NCBI GenBank assembly: GCA_021904315.1
Contig: CM038924.1
Span: 13,070,026-13,134,025 of the forward strand
Direction: 5' to 3'
DNA length: 64,000 bases
Source of the DNA: Sphagnum magellanicum
Taxonomy: Eukaryota > Streptophyta > Sphagnopsida > Sphagnales > Sphagnaceae
The translations under genes and the position numbers were made by a program. Shown in pieces: positions 1 through 11,169 of this stretch; position 1 is the first letter of the stretch; every line of letters starts with the position of its first letter. The notes below the pieces were generated by a model, which ran no database searches, had not been told where the DNA came from, and saw only the letters and a list, made by a program, of their open reading frames with translations.

Positions 1-188
1 GCAAAGCATCAGACAGAGCCACAGAGAGAGAGGACAGGGGATTTCAGAAAGAAACTGCAGCAGATTTCGTCCTCTCACAGACAGAGCTAGCAGTAGCAGC
101 AGCAATCTGTGATGCTGCAAAGCAGCTCCCAAGAGATTTCAATAGTTGAGAAGAACTCTAGAACTTCATCATCATCAGCATCATCCTC
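1..188 (+). promoter_or_regulatory. 5' leader of the ATL gene
   Basis: This stretch is purine-rich and CAG/AGC-rich and runs directly into the ATG at 189. It has GAGAGAGAGG near the start and CATCATCATCAGCATCATC just before the start codon. It is probably transcribed 5' UTR. No convincing TATA box is visible, and the promoter may lie outside the window. Confidence 0.45.
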
Positions 189-1679
189 ATGGCCTCTGTG
201 AGGAATTACCCCCCACCATTTGTGTCAATGGGAAACGCATTCTTCAGCAGCAGCTACCAAGAAGGCGACATGATGAGCAACAACAACAACAACCACCATA
301 GTTCGCAGCAGCAGCAGGAGGAATCCAGCCAGCTCGTGAAGAGCAAGATCATGGTGGTGGCAGTTGCAGTGCTGTTTGCAGCAGTGGTGTTCATCATTTG
401 CCTGCACATCTACGCCAAATGGTTCTGGCGTCACCAGGGCGCCGTTCTGGGCATGACCAGGTCAAGCTCCTCCTGGAGAAGAAGAAGAAGACAAGTAGCT
501 TCTCGTCCTCCTCAGAGCATCATTCTCGACCCCCTCGCTGCTGCTGATCACGACCCACAGCAGCAACATCTCTTCCTTCTCCACAGCATGGGTCTGGACA
601 AGACGGTGGTGGAATCCCTGCCCACTTTCGTTTACAAGAAAGCGGTTTTCCCGCAAGAGATTGCAGACATGTCTGAGTCTTTGTCTCAGCTGCAACAGCA
701 GGAGCTGGAGTGTGCTGTTTGTCTAGAGGAGTTCGAGGAGAATGAGATGGTTCGCACTCTCCCCAAGTGTGCTCACTGTTATCATGTGGAGTGCATCGAC
801 ATGTGGCTGTACTCTCATTCCAATTGCCCTCTCTGTCGAGCCTCAGCTCGACCCAATGGCCCAGCAGGAGCAGCCCAGAAACAACGACACTCATCTGCTG
901 CGCTTGGTGCCGCTGTAGAAGACGAAGCAGCTGCTGATCCAGAGAATGCTGCGGTTGCTGCAACACCACAAGGTGATCAGCAGCTTCAAAGCAGCTCAAG
1001 AACCCTGGATCTCAACTTGGGTCTTTCTGGATCATCTCTTGCTAGAGCTTCTTCAACGACTCCTCATGAAGACGAAACCCTTGCAGCTGCTGCTGCTGTT
1101 ACTGCTGCAGGAGGAGGATCCGCACCCACAACAACGGATCCATCAGCAACAACAACAGGGACTGCCAAGTCTTTGCGGAACATCATTCCGTCCAATGTGT
1201 TGCTGCTCTTCTGGGGTAGTGGCATGGTGGATTCGACCACCTCAATGCAGCGGGAAGGTGCAAGCCAGCAGCAATTAGGAGGAGGAGCAGGAGTTGTTGC
1301 AGTTGCTGCAACTGCAAGCGGCAGAAGATCATTATCATCAGCTGCTGCTGCAGCAACAACCACTATCGGAGTGCAAGCTCCTTTCCATGTAGTCATAGAC
1401 ATACCTAGAAGAGGAGGAGGTGGTGGTGGTGGCTCCTCCTCAAGTGCAGAGCCTCCTCTTCTTCCTCCTTCAAGCTCTCCTTTCTCCTCTTCGTCCACTC
1501 CCAAGTCCGCCATGGCTCGCTTCCCCAGCTTGAGACGCCTTCTCAGCCGAGGCAAGACTGTTGCAGCACCACCACCATCACCACCAAGCTCCTCTTCTTC
1601 CTCCCCACCTTCTTCTGATTTCCCTACAGATTTAGAGCAAGCTCCAGCTCCATCTCCATCACCAACTGCACAGTCCTAA
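189..1679 (+). CDS. ATL-family RING-H2 finger E3 ubiquitin ligase, intronless
   Basis: The 496-residue protein has the ATL layout. A low-complexity N-terminus is followed by one transmembrane helix at about residues 53-75, then a basic stretch (WRRRRR, 96-101), the GLD signature ([14 protein letters not shown], about 134-147) and a RING-H2 finger at 175-216. The zinc ligands are Cys175, Cys178, Cys194, His196, His199, Cys202, Cys213 and Cys216. Trp206 is the conserved residue that contacts E2 enzymes in this family. ATL proteins are membrane-anchored E3 ligases, often acting in stress or hormone responses; the substrate here is unknown. The 280-residue tail is rich in Ala, Ser, Gln and Pro, but keeps ordered-looking islands ([23 protein letters not shown]). 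Lack of introns is typical of ATL genes. The start was chosen because it is the first ATG and precedes the helix by a plausible distance. Tail length is above the family norm. Confidence 0.93.
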   Translation: MASVRNYPPPFVSMGNAFFSSSYQEGDMMSNNNNNHHSSQQQQEESSQLVKSKIMVVAVAVLFAAVVFIICLHIYAKWFWRHQGAVLGMTRSSSSWRRRRRQVASRPPQSIILDPLAAADHDPQQQHLFLLHSMGLDKTVVESLPTFVYKKAVFPQEIADMSESLSQLQQQELECAVCLEEFEENEMVRTLPKCAHCYHVECIDMWLYSHSNCPLCRASARPNGPAGAAQKQRHSSAALGAAVEDEAAADPENAAVAATPQGDQQLQSSSRTLDLNLGLSGSSLARASSTTPHEDETLAAAAAVTAAGGGSAPTTTDPSATTTGTAKSLRNIIPSNVLLLFWGSGMVDSTTSMQREGASQQQLGGGAGVVAVAATASGRRSLSSAAAAATTTIGVQAPFHVVIDIPRRGGGGGGGSSSSAEPPLLPPSSSPFSSSSTPKSAMARFPSLRRLLSRGKTVAAPPPSPPSSSSSSPPSSDFPTDLEQAPAPSPSPTAQS

Positions 1680-3090
1680 CTTAAACCATAATTTGCAGCA
1701 AGCAAGCAAATTAGGTCAAAGTATGAGGATCATCCTGTTGCAATTCCCTTGGAGCTTCTTCTTGATGGAACACATGAAGAGCCAGATCTAAATCCAGATT
1801 GAATTCATTTGAGGAAGGAAGCCAGGAGGAGTGGGTGCAGTCAGAACTGAGCTCTGGATCATGAGGAGGAGGAAATACGGATCAATAAATGAAGATTGCA
1901 TTCAAGGGGTCTAGCAGCTTTTGCTGGAGGAAGGAGCTTGGTGAATGAATGAATTTTGTTGTGTGCGCTTGCATGCATGATGGTTTCAAGCAAGCTCAAG
2001 TCATGGACAAGAAGGCAGAGCTGTGGTGGGTAAGGACCTGAGTTCATTTGACTGTTTTCCTAGAGAGCCCTCTTGCACTCTTTTTTGTGGAGATTCTATA
2101 ATGACGGAAATGTGCTGAGCAGATCTGAAGGTAGCCAAAGGTGAATGTTGCTCTCGTCCAACAAATGGTTTGCTGTGTCTTTCAGAGGTCAAGCTCAGCT
2201 TAGATTTCTGGAACATGATCAAAGTGGGAGCAGCTAATCAGTCACTAATCAGTGATGATTTTCAGAGTTTCCAAGCTTGACTTTTTGTTTTTTGGAGGTC
2301 CAAATGCTGCTGGGCCTTGTCTGGTGAGAGAGAGAGCACTCTCGATTCTTGATTCAAACAATGGGTTCTTCTGTAGTAAAATTCCAATCTCATGGTGGTC
2401 TGTTTGACACCCGAGTGTTTTGACATTCTAGGGTGAGTCTCTCATCAAACAGGTGGATTCTTCAGCAATGGGAAAAAGGGCGGCAGTCATACAAAACTTT
2501 GTAGAGATCCATGGCTGAACCTCTATTGAAAGAGGTTTAGTGATTCTACAGCTTCTACTAGTTTTCTGTGGTGAAGCATTTTTTTTCCTTGCAAAATCAT
2601 GGATACTCTTTCTTTACGGAATCAATGATTGGCTGAAGTACACAAAATGTACAGGGTTAGATAGATGGATAGAGAATGTACAATAATTCAAATGAGGGCA
2701 GATCATGTGGTGTTGGTAGCCATCCATCATTCTGATGATGGCAAAGCCCAGAATTGTCCACTTGTATGAAATTCTTTTTGGGCTTCAAGGTTTTTTGCAT
2801 CTTCAAAGCAAGAGATGTTTTATTATTCTGTGTCAATGTGCATTTGATGAATGCAACCAAGTAACACAAAATATGAGAAACTAGTAACTACTACTTGCTG
2901 GATCACTTGTGGTGCTGGGTTGCATTGACCCGATACATGTTCCATTTGTATGAATGAAACCTTCTATGAATATCCTTTTTCCAAGATTGCTGGATCCTGG
3001 CATTTCCAAGATGGTTGGATTTCTTGGCTGTGCTAGCTTTGTGTAGAAGGCAAAGGAGTTTGGGTGATGCTATGGATGGCCTTTGAACCA
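1680..3090. other. 3' flank of the ATL gene
   Basis: There is no credible coding sequence here. An AATAAA at about 1884-1889 could be a polyadenylation signal for the ATL transcript. The rest is moderately AT-rich, unique-looking DNA with short GA runs. I see no repeat or RNA gene. Confidence 0.5.
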
Positions 3091-3099
3091 TAGAGTTAG

Positions 3100-4000
3100 T
3101 TGTTCAATTGCCAAAATGTTCCTTGTGTTTTTGTTTCACTTGGAATCCTTCGAGGTTGGAGTATGTGCACCTTTTTGTTCAATTCCCTATTCAAGCATGT
3201 TATTTCATGTCCATGAGATGCATGATTTCCTGATCTGTGAGTAGATAGAACTATGATGGAGTGAATTGTGAATTCCTTTTATGATGGGTATGGATGTCTC
3301 CTGAAAGTCTATGCCTTATTGTTGTTTGAAATTGGGTACCACCCATTTGCCACTAAGTATGTTTTGAGTTCATGATGTTTTCCTTCACAATAGCCCGATA
3401 GATGGTCGGTTGTCATTTTCATCTTGTGTTGAGATAGTCTTTTCTTCATTGAAATTAAAGGCATTTCTTTTGGAAGTTTTGGTTCTAGCCTCAGGTGTTA
3501 GGGTTTTCAAATCCTCAAGTGGATGAGTGATTTGATCTTTGATGAAGTGGTTCCTCTAGAAATTGGACATCTTTGCCGATTATCATTTTCTTGTATGTTA
3601 AGTTCCCTTTTGCTGTCCATCATATAATGCATAGAAGTAGAGAATGAAATGTTTAAAAATCTAGTTTCTTGTTTTGTTCAATAGAATCAACATGGGCAAA
3701 TACATACCTTCCATCCAAAGGCTTTGAAATGGTTGAAGTTGGGCTTCATATGGAGATGTCTGCCTTTTGTGTTTGTTGCATTTGTGAGCAACAACTAATT
3801 TTGCAATGTTAAACTATTGCCTTCAATTATAATTGGGACTTGGTTCTCATGCAAAAAGACTATTTCCTATTTCTATTATTGCTTAGTTGTTTCCTTTTGA
3901 AACTTTGTTTTGTCATGGAGTCCTTGCCTTCATAAGTTGCTCTCTCATGCTTTTCACAAAAGTGTGTCAATGATGAAGACATGATTCTCTTGTTTTGCTT
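3100..4000 (-). pseudogene. Decayed Ty1/copia polyprotein fragment (integrase to post-integrase region)
   Basis: Reading the minus strand across several frames gives ordered copia landmarks. The block around 3845-3900 resembles the integrase segment with 'AIIE' and a small hydrophobic run. The block at 3695-3775 gives QTSPYEA, then after a frameshift KPNFNHFKAFGWK, matching the 'TPYEAW..KP..HLRVFGC' signature. The block at 3551-3594 gives KKMIIGKDVQFLEE, matching the post-integrase 'KKIIISRDVxFDE' signature. Frames change and stops intervene, so this is a long-dead copy. I cannot see LTRs or a convincing reverse transcriptase. Outer limits are approximate. Confidence 0.6.
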
Positions 4001-4009
4001 CTCTTGTTT

Positions 4010-6180
4010 TCCATGGTAGCCTTGAACTTGAAGACTAAGATTTGTCTAGTGTCTATTTCTTTATTTTGAAGAGGAAAGTAGAAACTCTTCTATTGAAGTA
4101 CAAATGAAAAATGAAAAAAAATAGATATTGCCTTTTGCTTGAAGAAGGTTTGGTTGATTTGATATTAGAGCTTCCTCTACCTACTATTGATTCTTCATTA
4201 TGTTGTGGTTTGATTACAATTGTAATTGACATTTACTTGTCCAATGTTGCTATCTTTGTTTTGCTTTCTTATTTGTAGTGTCAAATTAAAAGGAGTGTAT
4301 CAACATTGATGGCCATTTCAACTTTTTTTCTTTTCAGTCAATTCAATCTCCATGTATGTAATGAATGTTAGCCATTCTTAGGTTGATGTCAATTGTGGTT
4401 ACTCTATTAGAGTAATAATAGAGTTTCGTTATCTAGCTACGATTCGTATTTGAATTTCTTTCAATTTTGTGTTTACAAAAGTTTTATCAATTTTGTGAGG
4501 AGGTCTTAAGTCTTAACCATAAATCGTTTGAATAAAAAGTTTCTAGTAGGGTGTGTAAGATTATCAAGATAGGTTTGGATTCTAGGACAACTTCTTAAAC
4601 ATCCTTACCATTGCATAAAGATGCCTTCTTATTTCTTTCACAAAATTTGTGATGGTGGAGTTTTCTTGATCATGAGAGTGTGCGAATTGGGTTTTCAAAT
4701 AAAATTTAAAAATATTGAATAATGTTTTGGTTTCAAATGGTTATTAGAATTTTTTTCAACAAGTTGTGGGTTGCAAATGTCCATGATGAAGGGAACGATT
4801 TTTTAAATTTTGATTTCATTTGCAAATGGTTATTAGAGACTCAATATCCCTTGCAGCAAATCATCACAAATCTGAAAATAAAATCCTTTCAAATTATTAT
4901 TATTATTTTGTAAAACTCATGCACTTCTTAAAAAATTTAAATTGATGCATTTTAGAAAAAAAGGTTCACATCATTTTTTTAAGAATGTGTTTGATGTTGA
5001 ATTTTATGAACATGTACAACAACTTTTGGTTTGGCTGAAATTTAGCCAAAAATCGAAATTTAAATTAAAATTTTGAAAATGAAATGATTCTAAAAGGTTT
5101 CAATTGTTAGAAATGAAAAGAAATCAAGAAGTTTTTGTAATCGTAAATATTTAAAGATTTGTATTTCATATTTAATTTATAGCCAAATTTGGCTAAATCT
5201 TCGTAGGGTTTATTGCCATTTTTTCTACATCTTCCTATGAAAGATCACCATTGAGGCTACATAAAAATTCTTAAAAAAACAATGATGTACAAAATAATGA
5301 TCTATGGTTGTGCCCAAACATAAATGGAAATTTTTTTCTTGGAATTGATGGATTGTCATGAATTTTTTGAAATATTTGATTATCCCAAGGCTTGAAAAAA
5401 ATACAAAGAAAATGGATTTATGCAAATATTATCATTTGCCATTTTTTGGTCCACTCATTCATTCATTCATTCACCCAAATACTTATTTACGTCCTCAAAT
5501 ACGAACCTCTTTCCTTCCCTACTAGGTAGGCCTACATATACATCCTTGAGTCCAAATTAACCTTCAAAAGTTTTGTTTGAAGATCTTGCATGTAAATATT
5601 TAAATAACATGTGTAAAATGCTATGATAGATATTTGCCAAATTTTAATGTAATGACAAAGAAAATCCTTCAACCTAATCAATAGTGCAAACTTCTTAGTG
5701 GAACTTGTAAATGTTGAAAGTATGCATAGAAACTTAATTTTAAAAACTTCTAGTGTTTTTCACATACTAGTCTTAAAAGAACTTTTCATAATTAAACATT
5801 AAGTGTGAACATTGACAACTACTACCTAGGTAGTAGTAGCCCACCATTTTTTTTATCATCCACAATTTTAAGTTCATGGTTTGTGACATTTGTTAAACAT
5901 GGCATGCCATTTTGGGATACCACAATTGATCACATAAACGAAACATAGAAAGCAAATGGTTTGTGATATTGTGAGTTTGCTTTTCAAAGTATTGTTCAAA
6001 TAAGCTTGAATTTAACTATGAAAAGAAGAAGTGATACAATTGATTTGGGACAAGTCTAGGATTACTTAAATGGAGCATTAATTAAATCTTCAATATATGA
6101 TACAATTGTGATATTTGGTCAACTTGATAATATAATAATTTTACTCCAGTTCAATCTTGACTAATTATGATCAATTTCAC
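4010..6180. other. AT-rich intergenic DNA
   Basis: No gene is visible. The stretch is very AT-rich with poly-A and poly-T runs. It includes one member of the dispersed palindrome-core repeat (about 5090-5245), a short ATTC tandem near 5456-5473 and a perfect 20-bp palindrome at 5818-5837. The rest looks like eroded repeat DNA that I cannot classify. Confidence 0.5.
5090..5245 (+). repeat. Dispersed palindrome-core repeat, copy A
   Basis: The perfect 16-bp palindrome TAGCCAAATTTGGCTA lies at 5180-5195. It is preceded by TTTCATATTTAATTTA and followed by AATCTTC and a TTGCCATTTT motif. The same order of motifs recurs near 24.5, 25.1, 29.2, 15.2 (inverted) and 63.1 kb (inverted). Confidence 0.7.
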
Positions 6181-6410
6181 ATCATTTTAATTTTTTGCCA
6201 CTCTTTGGCATTGCACCAAAAACACAAAGGCTGATTTTATTTTTCTATTTTTCATTTTTTGTTTTTCTTGATATTGAAAACTTGACGAAACTGAACCCCA
6301 AAAAAAATTAGCAAAATTAATTGAATTTACACTAGGGAAAAAAAAATCCCATTTCTTTGTCAAAAAATGGCAAAAATTCACCAGCAAAAAAAACACTGCA
6401 TAAGAGATAT

Positions 6411-6560
6411 TTACTTGCAGAATTGTCCTCAAGGCCCTTCTTTGGCTGGAACCCTAGTGACCACTTGCCTGGCAGAATTGGCCTCGGCCTGTCAGGTTCC
6501 ACCTTGTGACTGATTACATAGCAGAATCGGCCACCGGAGGCCAATTTTCTCGTACAACCA
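6411..6560 (-). repeat. Degenerate ~50-bp minisatellite ('GATTCTGC' family), inverted copy
   Basis: About three units each carry a GGCAGAATTGGCC-like motif. On the minus strand they read as GAGAAAATTGGCCTCCGGTGG followed by CCGATTCTGC, which matches the units at 62.78-62.98 kb on the plus strand. The stretch is more GC-rich than its surroundings and keeps an open frame on the minus strand, most likely by chance. Confidence 0.65.
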
Positions 6561-7960
6561 GAGCTTTTAATTTGAGTGCCCGACTAAACATCTAGGGTTT
6601 GTTAATCTAGGGTTTAAAATCTTTGGATTCAAAGCTTTGAACCAGTGTGGGTGGACGGGTATCAACTTTTTTAACATACCCGCCTGGTACTGGTTATAAT
6701 TGGGGTCCAAGAGTGATTTTTGCCTTACATGAGGCAAGCATAAAGTATAAACCTGGAATTAAAATTGATATATAAGTGAGGTATATAAATGGTATAATTA
6801 CCCCATGTCCCGACCTAGCATCCGGGGACCTAGGCAAGCACCACAAGGTCCGTATATACCACCAGTCCATTAACACTGGACTTCACTAATTAATTTACCA
6901 TAGTTGAATAACAGGTCTTGTCAGGTCTCTCCCGAATACTAATTTAATTTTGAAAATTCCAATTTTGACAAATAAAATATTCCCAAATATTCCACAAAAT
7001 GTTTCATTTTCTATAACCCCCAAAAAAAAAAAAAAGTCTTTGTGAAAATTATTGTTTAGGGTTTAGTTCAAACACATGCCTGTAGGGTTTAGGGTTAAGG
7101 GGTGTTTAGGGTTTAGTTCAAATGCTTGCCTGTAAGGGATGCGCTGCACAATTTTTTCCTTATTGCAGCATAAGAAAATACAATTTTTCAATCTTGGGTA
7201 TTCCTCAGAGTTTGACAACGCAATGTATTCCCTTGTTTGCTTGTTGCGTGCTGCAAGAAAGCTCAAGCTCAAATCATGAATCACAAACTAAGGAGTGGAA
7301 CCTGTAACACTATTGGAAGAACTAGACAAGCACATACATGTAGATGCTTGTCCTTAATAGAGAAAACATGAATTGGTAGATCCATGACAAGGTACCTGCA
7401 GCTACAAATGTCGACCAACTGATCAATACTTGATACATGGATTTAAGAACACACTTCAAGGACCAACCATGAACTGGATTTAAGAGCACTCTTTCAATCA
7501 TGTTTGGTTTTGATCAGGCCCAAAAATACACTTGATCAACATCCAAGAATGGAATGAAATGAAATCCGATGTAAATTGTTTTAGACATCAGTACTGAGAA
7601 TGTCAAAACATGATTGGTATACCAACACTAGGAGAAAAGCCATGCATGCAAATCATCAACCTTAATCACCAAAAACATGATAATCAATAAATGATCATCT
7701 ATGATGCTTGTTCAACAAATTTTTACTAAAATGTTGCCAAGTCTAGGTGTACTACTTTTGATGAAACATTTTGTAAGGGGAAGGGTCTAGGTTTAAACCC
7801 TTCCCCTATGTAAAGTGCGTTAACTTTTTCAGACTTTTTCTTTTCTTTTGGCGCTTCTTTATGGTGTAAAGATGTCTTAAAACTTTTTTGCCGCATCTTT
7901 TCCATGTCCTTTAGGTTAAACATAATCTATATAAGGAAGCAGCTTGCCCAATCGAATTCT
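6561..7960. other. Intergenic DNA with telomere-like motifs
   Basis: No gene is visible. The region holds scattered TTTAGGG-type words (about 6593-6617) and the duplicated telomere-like repeat listed separately at 7053-7138. It also has ACCAGT/ACCCG-rich text near 6640-6880 similar to that at 19.6-20.1 and 25.8-26.0 kb. Confidence 0.4.
7053..7138 (+). repeat. Tandem duplication containing TTTAGGG telomere-like motifs
   Basis: A unit beginning TGTTTAGGGTTTAGTTCAAA and ending TGCCTGTA occurs at 7053 and again at 7103, a 50-bp period. Between them is TAGGGTTTAGGGTTAAGG. This is a short interstitial telomere-like patch, not a chromosome end. Confidence 0.8.
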
Positions 7961-8009
7961 TTTCATTGTTTGTTTCTCTCATGGCTCGTTTGTCTTCATT
8001 TCAATTCTT

Positions 8010-8285
8010 GTTTCTTTGCAACAACTTGTCCTTCGCTCACTCCTCTCCATTTTGTTTTTGCAACTTCTCTCACCATTTGGTCACCTTCAATTTTTTTGCA
8101 GCAACTTCTCTCCTCTCTTGGTTGTTTTCATTTTCTCCTCACTCGATCATTTTCATTTTTTTTTGCAGTAGCTTCTTTTCTTGTTCAGTCATCTTTTTTT
8201 TTTTGTAGCAACTTTTCTCCTCGTTCAATCATCTTCATTTTATTTTGCAACAGCTTTTCTACTCGTTCATTTATTTTCAATGCAT
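8010..8285 (+). repeat. CT-rich tandem repeat upstream of the Ty3 fossil
   Basis: About six imperfect units share the pattern TTTTGCAGCAACTTCTCTCC, then TCGTTCAATCATCTTCATTT. Unit length is roughly 40-65 bp. Because the decayed gag-like frame opens at about 8517 on the same strand, this may be the repeated untranslated leader of that element. Confidence 0.6.
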
Positions 8286-9439
8286 ATTTATTGCCATAGC
8301 TATTCTTCTTCTTATCAACTTTGGTAGTTATTTGGGCTTCTCCAAAAAGAATTGTTGCAATTCTTGTGCTTTGGTAGTAATGTTTCTATTTCGGTGCATT
8401 CCAATTATGCATGATTCTATGAACATCTCTTCTCCTTCCACATGTTTTTTATTTGGTTTAATTCCTTTTGTTTATGTGTTAAGTTCTTTTTTGTGTGCGT
8501 TTTTTGAAACATTATAATGGCTAAGGTTTTGGGAAGGGCCAGAAGGGGAAAGGTGTGACCAATAAAAAGGTGGCCACCAAGCCAGCTCAAGGCCAACCTA
8601 ACATCGTTGAAGCTAGGTTTGCATGGTTGGAGGCCCTAGTCACAAGCATGGTGACCCAGGTGAAATCTACTACATTTGGGCCAAGGAAGGCCAAGGATCG
8701 GGAATATGGCTAATCATATGGGTTAGATGCGGATCAAAGATTCTTTTGTGGAGCTGGTTTTTCAAGATTAGTGGCACCAAATGAAACGATGCCATATATG
8801 TCAAGAGATCATGAGTCATGGGCAACAAATGATGGAAACCATGTTATGGTTCCAAATCCTAATGAAATGATTTCCACAATTGCACCAATGACAAGAGCTA
8901 ATGTGTGGTTACCAGAACCATGAGGTGTTGATGAAAGATTGGAAACTCAATGTGGTGAAACTTAACGCCAAATGTGGTTCCCGTAATCATTTGTGTTGAT
9001 AAACACCATTCCCAATCCCATGGGGGCACCAACTTTTGGTGGAGTGTCAAGGAAGGTGCTTAATTATATTCCTAGGTCCAAGGCACCCACAAGTTTGATG
9101 GGGGAGGCCAAAGTAGTGTGTTAGGCACCACTATTTTCTTCTAAAACATTGGCCATTTCAAATATTCAACCAATGGCCGTGTTTTATTTGGTGGCCACCT
9201 TATGGGAGAATGGTGGAACATCAAATGTGATGGTTAAGTTGAAGGACATTTTTGTGCCTGCTGTAGTTCCCCATCCAATTTTTGAGGCCAACTACATGAA
9301 GGTGTCCAAGGTTTAACCTGAATTTTCACATGCGGTTATGGCCAAACTTCATGACCTTCTAACATGGTTAGCCATTGATCGAGCCAGTGTTATTCTTGGG
9401 GTTGTGGTTGTGCACAATGAAGAAGGAGTGTTTCAGTTG

Positions 9440-9790
9440 AGGGGGGCATTGACAAGATGGTATTGACCCTTTAGGGTGTTGTTGGATTCTAGTGGCAAAG
9501 TTCTTGTTAATGGTCTTGGATTCACTGATGCTGAATTTGACCCATACCCATATCACATTTTGACATCCATGGGTGGGTTAAAAAAACATGAAAATTAACC
9601 AAGTAGGAGATTATGATCTAGGTTAATCCCACCAAGCCAACAAATTACATTATTGTGTGGGCTTGAGTAGTGGTCATGCATGTTACATCCTATGATGTGT
9701 TGGTTGGAGGTGTAGTGTTGTACCCCCTAGGGGTTACCATTCATTTTTGGAAAGAAACTACATACTATTGTCTAGGCTAACAAACATGAG
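9440..9790 (+). pseudogene. Retropepsin-like segment of the Ty3 fossil
   Basis: The frame around 9479-9510 gives LLDSSGKVLVNGLGF, a plausible remnant of the D-S/T-G active-site turn. It is followed by DPYPYHILTSMGG and, at about 9622-9790, VNPTKPTNYIIVWA, a stop, then SYDVLVGGVVLYPLGVTIHF. This order (active-site Asp, then a hydrophobic 'DVLVGG' strand and a 'PLGVTIHF' strand) is what I expect of gypsy-type aspartic proteases. Confidence 0.5.
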
Positions 9791-10170
9791 TTAGTCAGAA
9801 GGCTTCATTGCCAGTGAGATTCATTAGGGGGCAAGCAAGAAAATCTAATAAATCAACTATGTTGGCTAGATTTGCAAGCCTCCCACATGGATTTGAATTA
9901 TTGGAAGGTAATGTCCATGATCAAAATGCACTTCCAAATGGTGAATTGGCGATGTTAGGGCCATAGGGGATGTTAATCATTTTAGTTTTTCCATTGGATC
10001 CTAGGCTACCATGGGGCACATTGATTGAACTCCAAGCATTGGCAAGTCATTATATTCATCAAGCTTGGCACATTTTGCCGTCACCAAACCTATAGTCACC
10101 ATTAAACCTTAATAATGGACCTCTAGGTTTAAGCCCATTGGATACTAGGGTTATCCAATGGGATATTCCC

Positions 10171-10460
10171 GAAGATAAAATATGCCTACTTGAACTATTT
10201 GGAGGCATTAGTTTTGGATTAGTTGTAGTTCTATAATTCGGCATCCTAGTTCAGAGATACCATTATGTGGAAAATGATCCACATAATGTGTTGCATGTCA
10301 TGATGTTACAACAAAGGTATCCCCATTTGTTACCAACATTGGCCATACAAGGTTATCATTGTTCCTTACCAAATAACATCACCTTGTTGGGGGCACCAAA
10401 TTTTGTAAGGATTGGGCCAATTGATTTGGTCATTTTTTGATGGTTGTGCTAAGGGATTCT
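10171..10460 (+). pseudogene. C5-cytosine-methyltransferase-like segment of the Ty3 fossil (DNMT3/DRM-like)
   Basis: The frame gives CLLELFGGISFGLVVVL, then a stop and GILVQRYHYVENDP. This resembles motif I of DNMT3-type enzymes (LSLFDGIATGL followed by a G-I-x-V-x-x-Y strand and an acidic residue). About 60 residues later comes GPIDLVI, then a stop and WLC, then a stop. This is where motif IV (GPFDLVIGGSPC) falls in DNMT3. The catalytic Cys codon is still TGC, but the Pro before it is now Leu and the codon after it is a stop. Downstream motifs VI-X are not visible. It cannot make an active enzyme. Confidence 0.6.
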
Positions 10461-10574
10461 AGGCCAATTTTTTTGGCTAGATTCAAGATTGGGACTTATA
10501 ACTACCATGGCTAGATATGGGGTATAGTTTAAGTTGGCAAGTTTTTCTTTCGTTCTTTTTACCATACTTCTTAT

Positions 10575-10925
10575 TTTTTGGCTATGAACCTGAGTTACTA
10601 GCCTCAATTCAATGAGATGTGATGGCAGTAATCAACATGGATGATCCTAATGTGTGGATTTAGACATGTGAGTAGCAAGCCACCTTGTTTTGATGTATTA
10701 TGCCCATGGTTACGGAAAATCTGGCAATTGCCCAACACTGGGATACATTGCATTATGCCACTACACATGGAGGTGGTTATCAACCTTAGATTTGGAGGTT
10801 TGAGCGAGGAGATTATGTTTACCTACAATAGACAACACCAACTACTTTGGATGTGACTACAAGATGTGTTATTTACGTATGTGGAAGGTTTTACCTTTTA
10901 AAGTGTTATTGTTGGAGGGTGGAGA
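10575..10925 (+). pseudogene. Integrase C-terminal segment of the Ty3 fossil
   Basis: In one frame the text gives ENLAIAQHWDTLHYA (around 10718-10762), then FERGDYVYLQ (10799-10828) and TTPTTLDVTTR. This fits the end of gypsy integrases, where a helix is followed by the 'GDxVxL' strand of the SH3-like domain. Several in-frame stops interrupt it. The catalytic core is absent. Confidence 0.5.
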
Positions 10926-11034
10926 TGGTTAAACATGGAAGGACCATGTATGCATTTATTGTGCACCATGTCATCTTCCCAATATGGATGGCCATATGGA
11001 CCCATCTTTAGCCATGGTTCCAGCTAGCTTATGA

Positions 11035-11169
11035 TGTATGTTGTGTGGGCAAGCTTCAAGAGCCACCACTATGTTGATTTGTGATAAGTGTTCCTAAGGT
11101 TGGCATATGGGATGTCTCATGCCACCAATGGAAGCAGTGTTAGTTAGCAAATGGTTTTGCCCTTGGTGC
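11035..11169 (+). pseudogene. PHD finger segment of the Ty3 fossil
   Basis: The frame gives CMLC, then CDKC, then after one stop codon GWHMGCLMPPMEAV, then WFCPWC. All eight C4HC3 zinc ligands and the conserved Trp before the last pair remain, although a TAA interrupts the loop after CDKCS. PHD fingers bind histone H3 tails. In a chromodomain-like position after the integrase it could have guided insertion, which is inference. Confidence 0.65.

Noticed and set aside
225-1555. Antisense frames over the ATL gene
   Set aside because: They are shadows of a codon-biased, repeat-rich coding sequence.
7053-7138. Chromosome end
   Set aside because: Only a few TTTAGGG units are present, with ordinary DNA on both sides.
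7904-8299. 131-codon frame rich in Phe, Ser and Leu
   Set aside because: It translates the CT-rich tandem repeat; the hydrophobic look is compositional.
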